Positions 43,379 to 52,440 of a stretch of 64,000 bases of DNA are shown here, in pieces. The notes beneath the pieces are model-generated. The model had not been told where the DNA came from. It worked only from the letters and a program-made list of their open reading frames with translations, and searched no databases. Numbering within the stretch: position 1 is the stretch's first letter; each line of letters begins with the position of its first letter. Both the position numbers and the translations under genes were made by a program. The stretch comes from Burkholderia ambifaria AMMD (lineage in GTDB: Bacteria; Pseudomonadota; Gammaproteobacteria; Burkholderiales; Burkholderiaceae), in assembly GCF_000203915.1 (NCBI RefSeq), contig NC_008391.1, positions 1,550,001 to 1,614,000 of the forward strand, in the 5' to 3' direction.

Positions 43379-44491
43379 TCAGAATACGTGCCGCACGCCG
43401 AGCGTCGCCATCATCTGGCGCGTGCCGGTCGAGCGTGCGTACGCGAAGATTTGCGCGTGATCCGCGTCGCCGGCCGCCTGCTGTGCGATCACCGTCAGCG
43501 CGACGTCGGTGCGTTTCGACAGGAAGTAGTCGGCCTGCAGGTTCACCTGATGCCATTTCGGCCGCTTGTCGATCACGTCGTACTTGCCGTTCGTGAACGC
43601 ATACGCGGCACCGAGAAAGAGCTGCGGCGTCATCGTATAGACGACGTTCACGCCGACGTTCTGCAGGTGCAGATGCGAATTGTCGAGGTAATCGTAGCGC
43701 ACGTCGGTAAACAGCGCCGCGAACTGCGCGCGGCCGATCGTGTAGAAACCGCCCGTGCCCGCGATACGCTGCCGGCTCGCGAATACCGCCGGCGACATCG
43801 CGCTCTTCGCGAAGATCAGCAGCGGCGAACCATAGTCGTTCGCGATCGCGCCGTCCTGATTCGTGCTGCTGTAAGGATGGTTGTACTGCGCGTAGACCAC
43901 GCTCCAGCGCAGCGGGCCGCGCTCGTAGCCGAGACCGAAGCTGTACGCGCTGTTGTTCGCGAAGCCCGTCGCGTTGCTGAAGCCGTACAGCGCGGTGAAC
44001 TTCAGGCCGTAGTAGACAGGGCTCACGTACTTCACCGAGTTCTGCACGCGGATGTCGTTGTAGCCGTTGTCGTTGTCGCCGATGTTCACGCCGTTGCTCG
44101 CGATGATCACGGGCCCGATGTAGTCGTGGATCGCATCGTACTGGCGGCCGAACGTCAGCGACCCGTAGGTGCGGTCGGCGAGGCCCACGTAGGCCATGCG
44201 CCCGAACTCGCGGCCGTTCTGCGCGGCCGTGCCCGTCATCACGTTGAAGCCGTTCTCGAGCTGGAAGATCGCCGACAGCCCCTGCCCGAGATCCTCCTTG
44301 CCCTTCAGCCCCCAGCGCGGATTCTGGTTCGTGCCGGACAGCGCCTGCCACGCGTTCTTGCCGCCCTGGTTGGTTGCGTACCCGACGCCGGCCGAGATGA
44401 GACCGTACAGCGTGATGCTGCTTTGCGCACCGGCATGGGTCGCGAAGGCGCCGAGCATCGCGAGCGGAGCGAGCTTGTAGAGAGTTTTCAT
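43379..44491 (-). CDS. Gram-negative porin, OmpC-like
   Basis: Outer-membrane porin of 370 aa. Signal peptide about 1-22 (AMLGAFATHAGA), mature start QSSITLYGLISAGVGYATNQGG, conserved RWGLKGKEDLGQGLSAIFQLENGFNV, and terminal Phe (LGVRHVF). First gene of a two-gene operon with the periplasmic nucleoside hydrolase (10-bp gap), suggesting it admits nucleosides. AT-rich promoter sequence lies at about 44560-44620. Confidence 0.92.
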   Translation of the reverse strand: MKTLYKLAPLAMLGAFATHAGAQSSITLYGLISAGVGYATNQGGKNAWQALSGTNQNPRWGLKGKEDLGQGLSAIFQLENGFNVMTGTAAQNGREFGRMAYVGLADRTYGSLTFGRQYDAIHDYIGPVIIASNGVNIGDNDNGYNDIRVQNSVKYVSPVYYGLKFTALYGFSNATGFANNSAYSFGLGYERGPLRWSVVYAQYNHPYSSTNQDGAIANDYGSPLLIFAKSAMSPAVFASRQRIAGTGGFYTIGRAQFAALFTDVRYDYLDNSHLHLQNVGVNVVYTMTPQLFLGAAYAFTNGKYDVIDKRPKWHQVNLQADYFLSKRTDVALTVIAQQAAGDADHAQIFAYARSTGTRQMMATLGVRHVF

Positions 44492-44654
44492 GCGGGTCGT
44501 AGGGTCGGTGAGGGTCCGGGCGCGGCAGGTTTTCCGCGAAACCGGACTCGACTATACGAATCGCGATCGGATAATAAAAGTTTGCTTTTCTTATGTGTCG
44601 ATAAAACGGATTTATTCTTATCCGGCCGCCTCCCCAGTGGCGGACCGGCTACCG

Positions 44655-46073
44655 TCAGTCCGCCGTGTCGCCGTTCTTCGGCAACTTCGACCACGCATTG
44701 CGCCCCGGCGCCGGCGACCATGCCGGACGCGTCTTGCGCGCGCTGTCGATCACGACCAGATAGCGGCCGGCGATCGGCGTGATGTCGCGATCGTGGCGCA
44801 GCACCCACAGCGACTTGCCGGCTTCGACGCGCGCCTGATAGTCGTCGTCGAGAATGCCGTGCCGGTCGAGGAACGTGTTCAGCGACGCGGGAATTCGCAC
44901 ACAGCCTTTCGAGTGGCGAATGCCCAGCAGCGCCTCGAGGCGGTCGGGGTCGGTCGCGTGCATCTGGAAACGCATCGGCGACTTGCCGCCCTTGCCCCAA
45001 CCGCGCTCGCCATCCACCCAGCCGAAGTCGTAGATGCGCATGTCGCGGTGGCCGTAGCCGCGAATGCCGTTGTCGTTCGTCGTGCCTTCCGCGCGGAAGT
45101 CCATGTTGTCGGGCGAGTGATGGAACACGCCGAGCGGCGTCAGGAAGTGATCGTACTTGCCGGGCCAGCCGGTGCCGACCGGCGACGCGCCGATCATCAG
45201 CCACGCATTGGTCGGCGTCGCGCGGAAGTAGATGAACAACGCCTGCACGTTCGGCGCGCGGTCGACCATCACGATGTACTCGCCGGCGAGGTCGCCGAGG
45301 TTCGCATCGGCGAGGGCTTTCTGAAGGCGCACGCCGTACGCGCGCTGCTCGCTCGCGGGCACGTTCAGGCGCCGCGTGACTTCCTGCGTGAAGTCCTTGT
45401 GCATGTCGACCGCTCGCGCGGTTGCGTTCTTTGCTTCGTCGGCCGACAGCGGCGCGTGTCGGCGCGGCGGCGTCGGCGCGGGAGCCTCGGCTTCGCTCGC
45501 GGGCGTGCCGGAAGCGGCCGATGCGGGCGATGCCGCGGACGCCGGCGATGCGGTGGACGCGGCGGATGCTGCTGATGCCGCGCTGGCCGGCAAAGCACGA
45601 TGCACCGCAGATGCCGGCGATGCCCCGTTGGCCGGCGCAGCATGGTTCACGGCAGATGCCGCTGATGCCCCGCTCGCCGGCGCAGCATGATTCACGGCGG
45701 ACGCCGCCGATGCCCCGTTGGTCGGCGCAGCACGATGCACGCCCGATGCCGCCGATGCCCCGTTGGTCGGCGCAGCATGATTCACGGTGGATGCCGCAGA
45801 CGCCCCGTTGGCCGACGAAGCACGATGCACGGCGGATGCACCAGACGACGGCATTGCTGCCGACGGCGCAGACGCCCCCGAAGCCGGATGCGTTGGCGAT
45901 GCAGTTGATGAGGATGACGTAGCACCAGACGACGGCACGTCGGACGCGGCAAAGGCTGACCGCTCGACAAGCACGGAGATTGGGAGCGCGGCCGCGAGCC
46001 ACATGGACGCGGCGACGGCGAGGGTACGGCAACGCGGCTTGGGCAGCAACCGCGTCAGGTCGGAAAGCATCAT
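44655..46073 (-). CDS. L,D-transpeptidase (YkuD domain) with long Ala/Ser-rich repeat linker
   Basis: Exported protein of 472 aa. Signal peptide or anchor about 1-40 (TLAVAASMWLAAALPISVLVERSAFA). Residues about 45-200 are a low-complexity linker with six 15-residue repeats of the form NGASAASAVNHAAPA encoded by a 45-bp minisatellite. The catalytic YkuD domain follows, with H387-S-K-G-C391 in IRHSKGCVRIPASL and GIRGYGHRDMRIYDFG upstream. YkuD enzymes cross-link peptidoglycan or attach lipoproteins to it. Start at ATG 46073 or 46070; an earlier ATG at 46157 would bury the signal peptide. Repeat copy number is likely variable between strains. Confidence 0.85.
   Translation of the reverse strand: MMLSDLTRLLPKPRCRTLAVAASMWLAAALPISVLVERSAFAASDVPSSGATSSSSTASPTHPASGASAPSAAMPSSGASAVHRASSANGASAASTVNHAAPTNGASAASGVHRAAPTNGASAASAVNHAAPASGASAASAVNHAAPANGASPASAVHRALPASAASAASAASTASPASAASPASAASGTPASEAEAPAPTPPRRHAPLSADEAKNATARAVDMHKDFTQEVTRRLNVPASEQRAYGVRLQKALADANLGDLAGEYIVMVDRAPNVQALFIYFRATPTNAWLMIGASPVGTGWPGKYDHFLTPLGVFHHSPDNMDFRAEGTTNDNGIRGYGHRDMRIYDFGWVDGERGWGKGGKSPMRFQMHATDPDRLEALLGIRHSKGCVRIPASLNTFLDRHGILDDDYQARVEAGKSLWVLRHDRDITPIAGRYLVVIDSARKTRPAWSPAPGRNAWSKLPKNGDTAD
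45574..45843. repeat. Minisatellite: six tandem 45-bp units in the L,D-transpeptidase gene
   Basis: Units begin at 45574, 45619, 45664, 45709, 45754 and 45799, each opening with GATGCCCCG or a close variant and containing GGCGCAGCA and a TTCACGG or TGCACGG segment. Each encodes 15 residues, so unit gain or loss keeps the frame. The units differ at several positions, so the array is old rather than freshly expanded. Confidence 0.85.
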
Positions 46074-46441
46074 ACGATCGAGGCCATCGGCCGATCCGGC
46101 CGCCGCACAGGGCGAACGGCGCGTCTTCCGCGCGAGCCATCGACACGCCGCAGGCATCGCATGCCTCGGCGCCGACGCCTCTTCGCGGTGGAGCCGTTCG
46201 CGGTACAACGCATTCGGCACGATGGCGGCTAATGAGTCGTCAGGTCTTTCATTCTACCCGCGCGGATGACGATCCGCAGGGCCGAACCCCCGGTTTGACG
46301 GCAGTTTTGCGCTTCGTCACGCTTTGTTTCAACTCGTTGCCGATTGCTTCTTCGCCGCATGGCAGGCTGTTATGTTGCGCGTTTTTCGCAACGCCGCGCT
46401 CGCGTGCCGTACCCAACACACGAGCGCCCCACCCGCCATCC
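46074..46441. other. Intergenic region between L,D-transpeptidase and MFS transporter
   Basis: About 370 bp without a credible gene. It should hold the transpeptidase promoter and the end of the MFS transcript. GTTGCG-N7-CGCAAC (46374-46392) is a hairpin 50 bp after the MFS stop and may act as a weak terminator. Confidence 0.4.
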
Positions 46442-47869
46442 CTACTTCGAAATCGCTTCGAGCGCGATGCCTTTGGTGCGCGGCCCCATGAGCCCGATCG
46501 CGGCCATCACGATCACCATCGCGCCGGCGATGAACGCGAACACGCCGAACGTGCCGAAGCCTTTCAGCACGGCCGCGATCACGAACGACGAGAAGATCGC
46601 CGAGAAGCGGCTCCACGAGTAGACGAAGCCCACCGCGCGTGCGCGGATCGACGTCGGGAACAGTTCGGCCTGGTACGCGTGGAAGCTGTACGACATGATG
46701 TTGCTCGCGAGCGTGAGGCCGATGCCGAGCACGATCAGGAACGCGCCCACCGTCGTCTGGCTGAACATCAGCCCGCAGACGACGATCGCCGCCGCCATCG
46801 CGACGATCACCGACTTGCGCTCGAAACGATCGGCGATCACGAGGCCGATCAGGGGACCGAGCGGCGCCGCGAGCGCGATCACGCTCGAATACATGAGGCT
46901 CGACGTGATCGTGATGCCCTGCTTGATCAGCAGCGTCGGCACCCAGTTCGCGAAGCCGTAGAAACCGACCGTCTGAAACACGTTGAAGATCGTCATCATG
47001 ATCGTGCGGCTGCGATACGGCGGCACCCACATGTCGCGGAAGCTGCCGCGCGGCGGCACCGGCTCGGGCGGCGCGGGCGGCGGCAGCGGCCGACCGTATT
47101 CGGCTTCGACCTTCGCCTCGAGCGCGCGCATGATGCGGTCGGCTTCTTCGATGCGCCCCTGCTGCGCGAGCCAGCGCGGGCTTTCCGGCAACGCGCGGCG
47201 AATCCACCACACGAACAGCGCGCCGTGCGCGCCGATCAGCACGACCCAGCGCCAGCCGTCGAGACCGAACGGCGCATGCGGCACGAGCAGGTACGCGAGG
47301 AACGCGACCACCGGCACCGCGACGAACCCGACCGCCTGTTCGCATGCGAATGCGCGGCCGCGGATCTGCTTCGGCACGAGTTCGGAGATATACGTGCCGA
47401 TCGTGACCATCTCGACGCCGAGGCCGAGACCGACGACGAAGCGCCAGAAGTTCAATCCGCCCGCGGTGTCCTGGAACGCCATCACGACGTTGGCGGCCGT
47501 GTACCACAGCAGCGACCACGTGAAGATCGCCCGGCGGCCGAAGCGGTCCGCGAGGAAGCCGCATGCGATCGTGCCGATGAAGAGGCCGGAGAACAACGCG
47601 GCGATGAAGCTCGCGACGCCCGTGGTGCCGAACAGGCCGTGCGTCGTCGCGGACAGGATCCCGCTTTTCACGAGGCCCGGCGCGATGTAGCCGCTGTACA
47701 GCAGGTCGTAGAGTTCGAAGAAGAAGCCGAGGCTCAGCAGCACGACGAGCTTCCAGACGCTGCGGGTCGGCGGCAGGCGGTCGAGGCGGGCTGAAATCGA
47801 GCCGGCGTCGATGGGGGCAGTTCGAAAGGTGTCCGCTACGGAAGCGGGATCAGGCACGGTCGATGCCAT
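46442..47869 (-). CDS. MFS transporter, sugar/metabolite porter type
   Basis: Inner-membrane transporter of 475 aa with 12 predicted helices. MFS loop motif ADRFGRRAIF follows helix 2, and RRALPESPRWLAQQGR (about 190-206) is the PESPRWL signature of sugar-porter-like proteins; the second-half motif ADRFERKSV is also present. A Pro-rich cytoplasmic loop (PLPPPAPPEPVPPRGS, about 230) separates the halves. Start at ATG 47869 (MASTVPDPA) with GGAGAC upstream; the frame stays open to 48250 but that part is not protein-like. Substrate unknown, and no linked enzyme suggests one. Confidence 0.87.
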   Translation of the reverse strand: MASTVPDPASVADTFRTAPIDAGSISARLDRLPPTRSVWKLVVLLSLGFFFELYDLLYSGYIAPGLVKSGILSATTHGLFGTTGVASFIAALFSGLFIGTIACGFLADRFGRRAIFTWSLLWYTAANVVMAFQDTAGGLNFWRFVVGLGLGVEMVTIGTYISELVPKQIRGRAFACEQAVGFVAVPVVAFLAYLLVPHAPFGLDGWRWVVLIGAHGALFVWWIRRALPESPRWLAQQGRIEEADRIMRALEAKVEAEYGRPLPPPAPPEPVPPRGSFRDMWVPPYRSRTIMMTIFNVFQTVGFYGFANWVPTLLIKQGITITSSLMYSSVIALAAPLGPLIGLVIADRFERKSVIVAMAAAIVVCGLMFSQTTVGAFLIVLGIGLTLASNIMSYSFHAYQAELFPTSIRARAVGFVYSWSRFSAIFSSFVIAAVLKGFGTFGVFAFIAGAMVIVMAAIGLMGPRTKGIALEAISK

Positions 47870-48332
47870 GGGGGCGAGTCTCCGGATTATTGATTGTCTT
47901 GGCGCTAGCAGAGGGCATTGGCAAGCGGCTTTGCGCATTTTAGCGACGCGAGCGACCGAGCACATCAATCGTTGAAGCACGGTCGCCGGCGACAACGCGC
48001 CGGAATCGACAATCGCCCCACGCACTCGATCCCCGTTTATGCACGCCATCCGCGCGCTGGAGTATGTAACTTTCGTAACCATCGATCCGGCTGATCGAGC
48101 GCGCGGCATCGTCGAAACACCGCTTCCCGGCTTCGGCAAAATCGGCGTTCGCCCTGCTGCCACGGGCGCGAGCGGCCGTTTCGAGCGCAGCCGCTGACGC
48201 CCCGCCGGCGGAATTCGCGCATATCTGTTCGAATTTCGTTCGAGCCGCACCCCGGTAACATGCTACGGGGCCAAACTCCCGGCTTCCGGCGCCTTTCGGC
48301 GCTCGACATTGTCGGCAAAACGTAAGCATTCC
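47870..48332. other. Divergent promoter region, MFS transporter and MscS channel
   Basis: About 460 bp between divergent genes. I see no coding frame with supportable features and no clear operator; GTAACTTTCGTAAC near 48066 is a short partial repeat. Confidence 0.4.
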
Positions 48333-50831
48333 ATGTCCATACAACGACTCTCCACCTACGCACGCCGGATCGCGCTGTTCGCGTTGCTGCAGTTCGCTGC
48401 GCTCGCGACCGCGTCGGCGTTTCCGGGCGCCGCATCCGCGCCGAGCGCGAGCGGCGTCGGCGTCCCCGTGCCGACCATCTCGCTGAGCGACGCGGTTGCG
48501 CAGCTCAAGCAGATGCAGGTGCAACAGGACCGCATCAAGCAGCAGACGTCGAACGCGACCAACAGCAAGGAGCTCGACGGGCTCGGCGAAGCAACGCAGG
48601 AACTGAGCGCCGATGTCGAGAAGCTGCAGAGCGAGCTCGCGCCGCAGCGCACGCAGATCCAGGCCCAGCTCGACGTGCTCGGCCCGCCGCCGGCGCCGGG
48701 CGCGTCGCCCGAAACGCCCGCGGTCGCGCAGCAGCGGGCGACGCTGAACGCGCGCAAGACGCAGATCGAAGCGGCGCTGAAGCAGGCGGCCGACCAGAAG
48801 GCCAACCTGGCGAACCTGAACGACCAGTTCGCGAAACTGCACCGCAGCCTGCTGCGCAATCAGCTCGCGTTCCGTTCGGGCAGCATCTTCGGCGCGCAAT
48901 TCTGGCTGCCGCTGTTCCATCTGTCGCCGGACGATGTCCAGCGCCTCGACGACTTCAACGACGAACTGCGCGACATGCTGCGCTCGTCGTGGACACCCGG
49001 CCAGCGCGCCATCACCACGCTGCTGCTGATCGCCGCGCTCGCGGTGTGGCTCGGCGGCCGCCGCCTCGTCGAGCGCGGGCTCGCGTGGTTCTGCCTGAAC
49101 CGTCTGCCGCCCACCCGGCTGCGCCGCAGCGCACTGGCGCTGGCGACCGCATTCTCGACGCTGCTGGCGACCGCGGTCGCCGTGCAGGTGCTCTATCTCG
49201 CGCTCGCGCGCCACTACGAGCTCACGCCGTCGATGAGCGATCTGTGGGACCAGTTCGCGAAGCTCGCCGTGACCTGCGCGCTGATCGCCGGCCTCGGCCG
49301 CGCGCTGCTCTGCACCAAGCATCCGTCGTGGCGGCTGCCGGCGCTCGCCGATCCCGTCGCGCTCGCGATGCGGCCGTTCCCCGGCGTGCTGGCCGCGCTG
49401 CTGTTGATGTCCGGCACGCTCGAATCGATCAACCGGATCGTCGATACCAGCCTGTCCGTCACGCTGCTCGGCCGCGGCATCGTATCGCTCGTCGTCGCGC
49501 TGACCGTCGGCGCGTCGATCCTGCGCGCGAACCGCGTACGCACCGCGCTCGCGGCATCCGGCGAGGCGCCCGAGGAGCGGTCGACGCTCGCGGGGCTGAT
49601 CCATGCGGGCGTCACGCTGGCGATCGTCGTGTCGCTCGTTGCGCTGCTGATCGGCTACATCACGGTCGCGCGCTTCATCACGTACGAGCTCGTATGGTTC
49701 GAGATCGTGCTGTGCAGCGTCTACATCCTGACGCAGCTCACGCGCGACGCGAGCGAAAGCCTGTTCTCCGCGAACCTGTCGAGCGGCAAGCAGATCAAGC
49801 ACCTGTTCGCGCTCGACGACCGGCATCTCGAGCAGGCGCACACCGTCGTGTCCGGGCTCGGCACGAGCCTGCTGATGCTGGTCGCGGCCATCGCGCTGGT
49901 GACGGGCGGCTTCGGCACGACGCCGAGCGACCTGCTCGACAGCGCGATCGCGATGATCGGCGGCCAGCGGCTGCAGAGCCTGAACATCATGCCCGACCGG
50001 ATCCTGAACGCCGTCATCGGGTTCGCGATCGGCTTCTACCTGCTGCGCTCGGTGCGCCGCTGGCTCGACAACGAATTCATGCCGGCGCTCGGCATGGACG
50101 CGGGCATGCGCGTGTCGCTGGTCACGCTGTTCACCAACGTCGGCTACGTGTTGCTCGTGCTGATGACGCTGGGGCTGCTCGGTGTCCGGTGGAGCAACCT
50201 CGCGTGGATCGTCAGCGCGCTGTCGGTCGGTATCGGTTTCGGCCTGCAGGAGATCGTGAAGAACTTCGTGTCGGGGCTGATCCTGCTGACCGAGCGGCCG
50301 GTGAAGGTCGGCGACATGGTCAGCATCGCGGGCGTCGAAGGCGACATCCGCCGCATCAACGTGCGCGCGACCGAGATCCAGCTCAGCGATCGTTCAACCG
50401 TGATCGTGCCGAACTCGCAACTGATCTCGCAGAACGTGCGCAACGTGACGATGGGCAACAGCACGCAAGGCGTCGCGACGCTGACGCTGACGTTCCCGCT
50501 GAACACCGATCCCGTGCAGGTGCGCGACCTGCTGCTCGATGCGTATCGCGAACACCCGGCGATTCTCGACAAGCCGGCGCCGTCGGTCACGTTCAGCCAG
50601 CTGGCGCCGGACGGGATCACGCTGAGCGTGACGGGCTACGTGGCGAGCCCGCGGATCGCGGCCTCGACCAAAAGCGACCTGCTGTTCGAGATCCTGAAGC
50701 AGTTGCGCGCGGCGCAGATCACGCTGTCGACGCCGCAGATGCTGGTCGTGCAGAACATGCCGACGCTCGAGAATTCCCCGCAGCACGAGCCGGAAGCGAA
50801 CCCGCGGCTGCACGCTGGTCGATCCTCGTAG
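48333..50831 (+). CDS. Large MscS-family mechanosensitive channel (DUF3772 type)
   Basis: Membrane protein of 832 aa. Signal peptide about 1-30, periplasmic coiled-coil-rich domain about 45-215 (VAQLKQMQVQQDRIKQQ, LQSELAPQRTQIQAQL, the DUF3772 region), several helices to about 620, then the MscS pore and beta domain: GIGFGLQEIVKNFVSGLILLTERPVKVGDMVSI (about 632-664), IRRINVRATEIQLSDRSTVIVPNSQLISQ (about 670-698). The channel opens on membrane tension; the periplasmic domain suggests extra gating inputs as in MscK/MscM. Start at ATG 48333 (MSIQRLSTY) gives a proper signal peptide. Confidence 0.9.
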   Translation: MSIQRLSTYARRIALFALLQFAALATASAFPGAASAPSASGVGVPVPTISLSDAVAQLKQMQVQQDRIKQQTSNATNSKELDGLGEATQELSADVEKLQSELAPQRTQIQAQLDVLGPPPAPGASPETPAVAQQRATLNARKTQIEAALKQAADQKANLANLNDQFAKLHRSLLRNQLAFRSGSIFGAQFWLPLFHLSPDDVQRLDDFNDELRDMLRSSWTPGQRAITTLLLIAALAVWLGGRRLVERGLAWFCLNRLPPTRLRRSALALATAFSTLLATAVAVQVLYLALARHYELTPSMSDLWDQFAKLAVTCALIAGLGRALLCTKHPSWRLPALADPVALAMRPFPGVLAALLLMSGTLESINRIVDTSLSVTLLGRGIVSLVVALTVGASILRANRVRTALAASGEAPEERSTLAGLIHAGVTLAIVVSLVALLIGYITVARFITYELVWFEIVLCSVYILTQLTRDASESLFSANLSSGKQIKHLFALDDRHLEQAHTVVSGLGTSLLMLVAAIALVTGGFGTTPSDLLDSAIAMIGGQRLQSLNIMPDRILNAVIGFAIGFYLLRSVRRWLDNEFMPALGMDAGMRVSLVTLFTNVGYVLLVLMTLGLLGVRWSNLAWIVSALSVGIGFGLQEIVKNFVSGLILLTERPVKVGDMVSIAGVEGDIRRINVRATEIQLSDRSTVIVPNSQLISQNVRNVTMGNSTQGVATLTLTFPLNTDPVQVRDLLLDAYREHPAILDKPAPSVTFSQLAPDGITLSVTGYVASPRIAASTKSDLLFEILKQLRAAQITLSTPQMLVVQNMPTLENSPQHEPEANPRLHAGRSS

Positions 50832-50854
50832 CACACGCATCACCGGAAACGACA

Positions 50855-50888
50855 AGGGCCGGTTACCGCTTCCGCGGCAACCGGCCCT
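50855..50888. terminator. Bidirectional hairpin between channel and aldehyde dehydrogenase genes
   Basis: AGGGCCGGTT-A-CCGC (50855-50869) pairs with GCGG-C-AACCGGCCCT (50874-50888) around TTCC, followed by GTTCATTT on the plus strand. Stem of 14 pairs plus a mismatch, placed between two convergent genes. Confidence 0.75.
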
Positions 50889-50928
50889 GTTCATTTGACC
50901 GCCAAGGCGCCCTGCCGGGCGCCGCCCA

Positions 50929-52440
50929 TCACACGTCGAACTTCACGCCCTGCGCGAGCGGCAGCTGACGGCTGTAGTTGATCGTGTTCGTCGCACGGCG
51001 CATATACGCCTTCCACGCATCCGAACCCGACTCGCGGCCACCGCCCGTTTCCTTCTCGCCGCCGAACGCGCCGCCGATCTCCGCGCCGCTCGTGCCGATG
51101 TTCACGTTGACGATCCCGCAATCGCTGCCCGCTGCCGACATGAACTGCTCGGCCTCGCGCATGTCGTTCGTGAAGATCGCCGACGACAGGCCTTGCGGCA
51201 CCGCGTTGTGCAGTTCGATCGCATCGTCGAAGTTGTCGTAGATCATCACGTACAGGATCGGGGCGAACGTTTCGCGCTCGACCACCGCCGATTGCTTCGG
51301 CATCCGCACGATCGCCGGACGCACGTAGTACGCATCCGCGTGACCGATGTCGACGCGCTCGCCGCCCTTCACTTCGCCGCCCTGCTCGCGTGCATCGGCC
51401 AGCGCCTTCTGCATCGCGTCGAACGACGCGCGGTCGACCAGCGGGCCGACGAGCGTGCCTTCCTCGAGCGGGTTGCCGACCTTCACCGACGCATAGGCCT
51501 TCTCGATGCGCGGCAGCAGTTGCTCGACCAGGCTGCGATGCACGATCAGGCGGCGCAGCGTCGTGCAGCGCTGGCCGGCCGTGCCGACCGCCGCGAACGT
51601 GACCGCGCGCACCACGAGGTCGAGGTCGGCGCTCGGCGCGACGATCATCCCGTTGTTGCCGCCGAGCTCGAGGATGCCGCGCGCGAGACGCTGGCTCAGC
51701 ACCTTCGCGACTTCCTGGCCCATCCGCACGCTGCCCGTCGCGCTGACCACCGGCACCTTCTTCGACGACGTCAGCACCTCGCCGACATCGCGCATGCCGA
51801 GCACCAGCTGGCTCAGGCCCTGCGGCGCGACGCCCGGGTGGGTCTTCTCGAATTCGCGGATCGCCTTCTCGAGCAGCACGTGGCACGCAATCGCGGTGAG
51901 CGGCGTCTTCTCCGACGGCTTCCACACGACCGAATCGCCGCACACGAACGCGAGCGCCGCATTCCACGCCCACACCGCGACCGGGAAGTTGAACGCCGAG
52001 ATCACGCCGCACACGCCGATCGGGTGCCACGTTTCCATCATCCGGTGGCCCGGGCGCTCCGACGCGATCGTCAGGCCGTAGAGCTGGCGCGACAGGCCGA
52101 CCGCGAAATCGCAGATGTCGATCATTTCCTGCACTTCGCCAAGGCCTTCCGACGTGATCTTGCCGGCTTCGAGCGTGACGAGGCGGCCCAGCTCGGCCTT
52201 GTGCTCGCGCAGCACGTTGCCGAACACGCGCACGAACTCGCCGCGCACCGGCGCGGGCACCGTGCGCCACTTGAGGAATGCGTCGTGCGCGGCGTCGATC
52301 TTGCGCTCGGCGTCGGCGGGCGAATCGACCGCCAGCGTCGTGAGCGTCGCGCCGTCGAGCGGCGAACGCGCGGTCAGCGCGGTGCCTTTCCACCGGGCGA
52401 GATCGATGTCGAGCGCAGCAAGAATGTCGTTGAATTGCAT
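50929..52440 (-). CDS. amaB: Piperideine-6-carboxylate / aminoadipic semialdehyde dehydrogenase (ALDH7 family)
   Basis: NAD-dependent dehydrogenase of 503 aa that oxidises 2-aminoadipate 6-semialdehyde to 2-aminoadipate. ALDH7 features include FNFPVAVWAWNAALAFVCGDSVVWKPSEKTP (about 155-185), the Glu of LELGGNNGMIV (about 256-266, where ALDH7 has GGNN), and the nucleophile Cys in GTAGQRCTTLRRL (about 290-302). C-terminal GTSGAEIGGAFGGEKETGGGRESGSDAWKAYMRR is also characteristic. Start at ATG 52440 with GAGGAAG upstream. Divergent from an amino-acid permease and pipecolate-oxidase-like gene, which places it in pipecolate/lysine degradation as in Pseudomonas amaB. Confidence 0.92.
   Translation of the reverse strand: MQFNDILAALDIDLARWKGTALTARSPLDGATLTTLAVDSPADAERKIDAAHDAFLKWRTVPAPVRGEFVRVFGNVLREHKAELGRLVTLEAGKITSEGLGEVQEMIDICDFAVGLSRQLYGLTIASERPGHRMMETWHPIGVCGVISAFNFPVAVWAWNAALAFVCGDSVVWKPSEKTPLTAIACHVLLEKAIREFEKTHPGVAPQGLSQLVLGMRDVGEVLTSSKKVPVVSATGSVRMGQEVAKVLSQRLARGILELGGNNGMIVAPSADLDLVVRAVTFAAVGTAGQRCTTLRRLIVHRSLVEQLLPRIEKAYASVKVGNPLEEGTLVGPLVDRASFDAMQKALADAREQGGEVKGGERVDIGHADAYYVRPAIVRMPKQSAVVERETFAPILYVMIYDNFDDAIELHNAVPQGLSSAIFTNDMREAEQFMSAAGSDCGIVNVNIGTSGAEIGGAFGGEKETGGGRESGSDAWKAYMRRATNTINYSRQLPLAQGVKFDV

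Noticed and set aside
45574..45843. Possible CRISPR-like array
   Set aside because: Units are contiguous, in-frame 45-bp repeats without spacers and code for a protein linker.
46374..46392. Hairpin GTTGCG-N7-CGCAAC as a definite terminator
   Set aside because: Six-base stem and no downstream T-run for the complement-strand gene; kept only as a remark.
46442..48250. MFS transporter extended to 48250
   Set aside because: The first 127 residues are Arg/Pro/Ser-rich without helices; ATG 47869 has GGAGAC and gives a normal MFS N-terminus.
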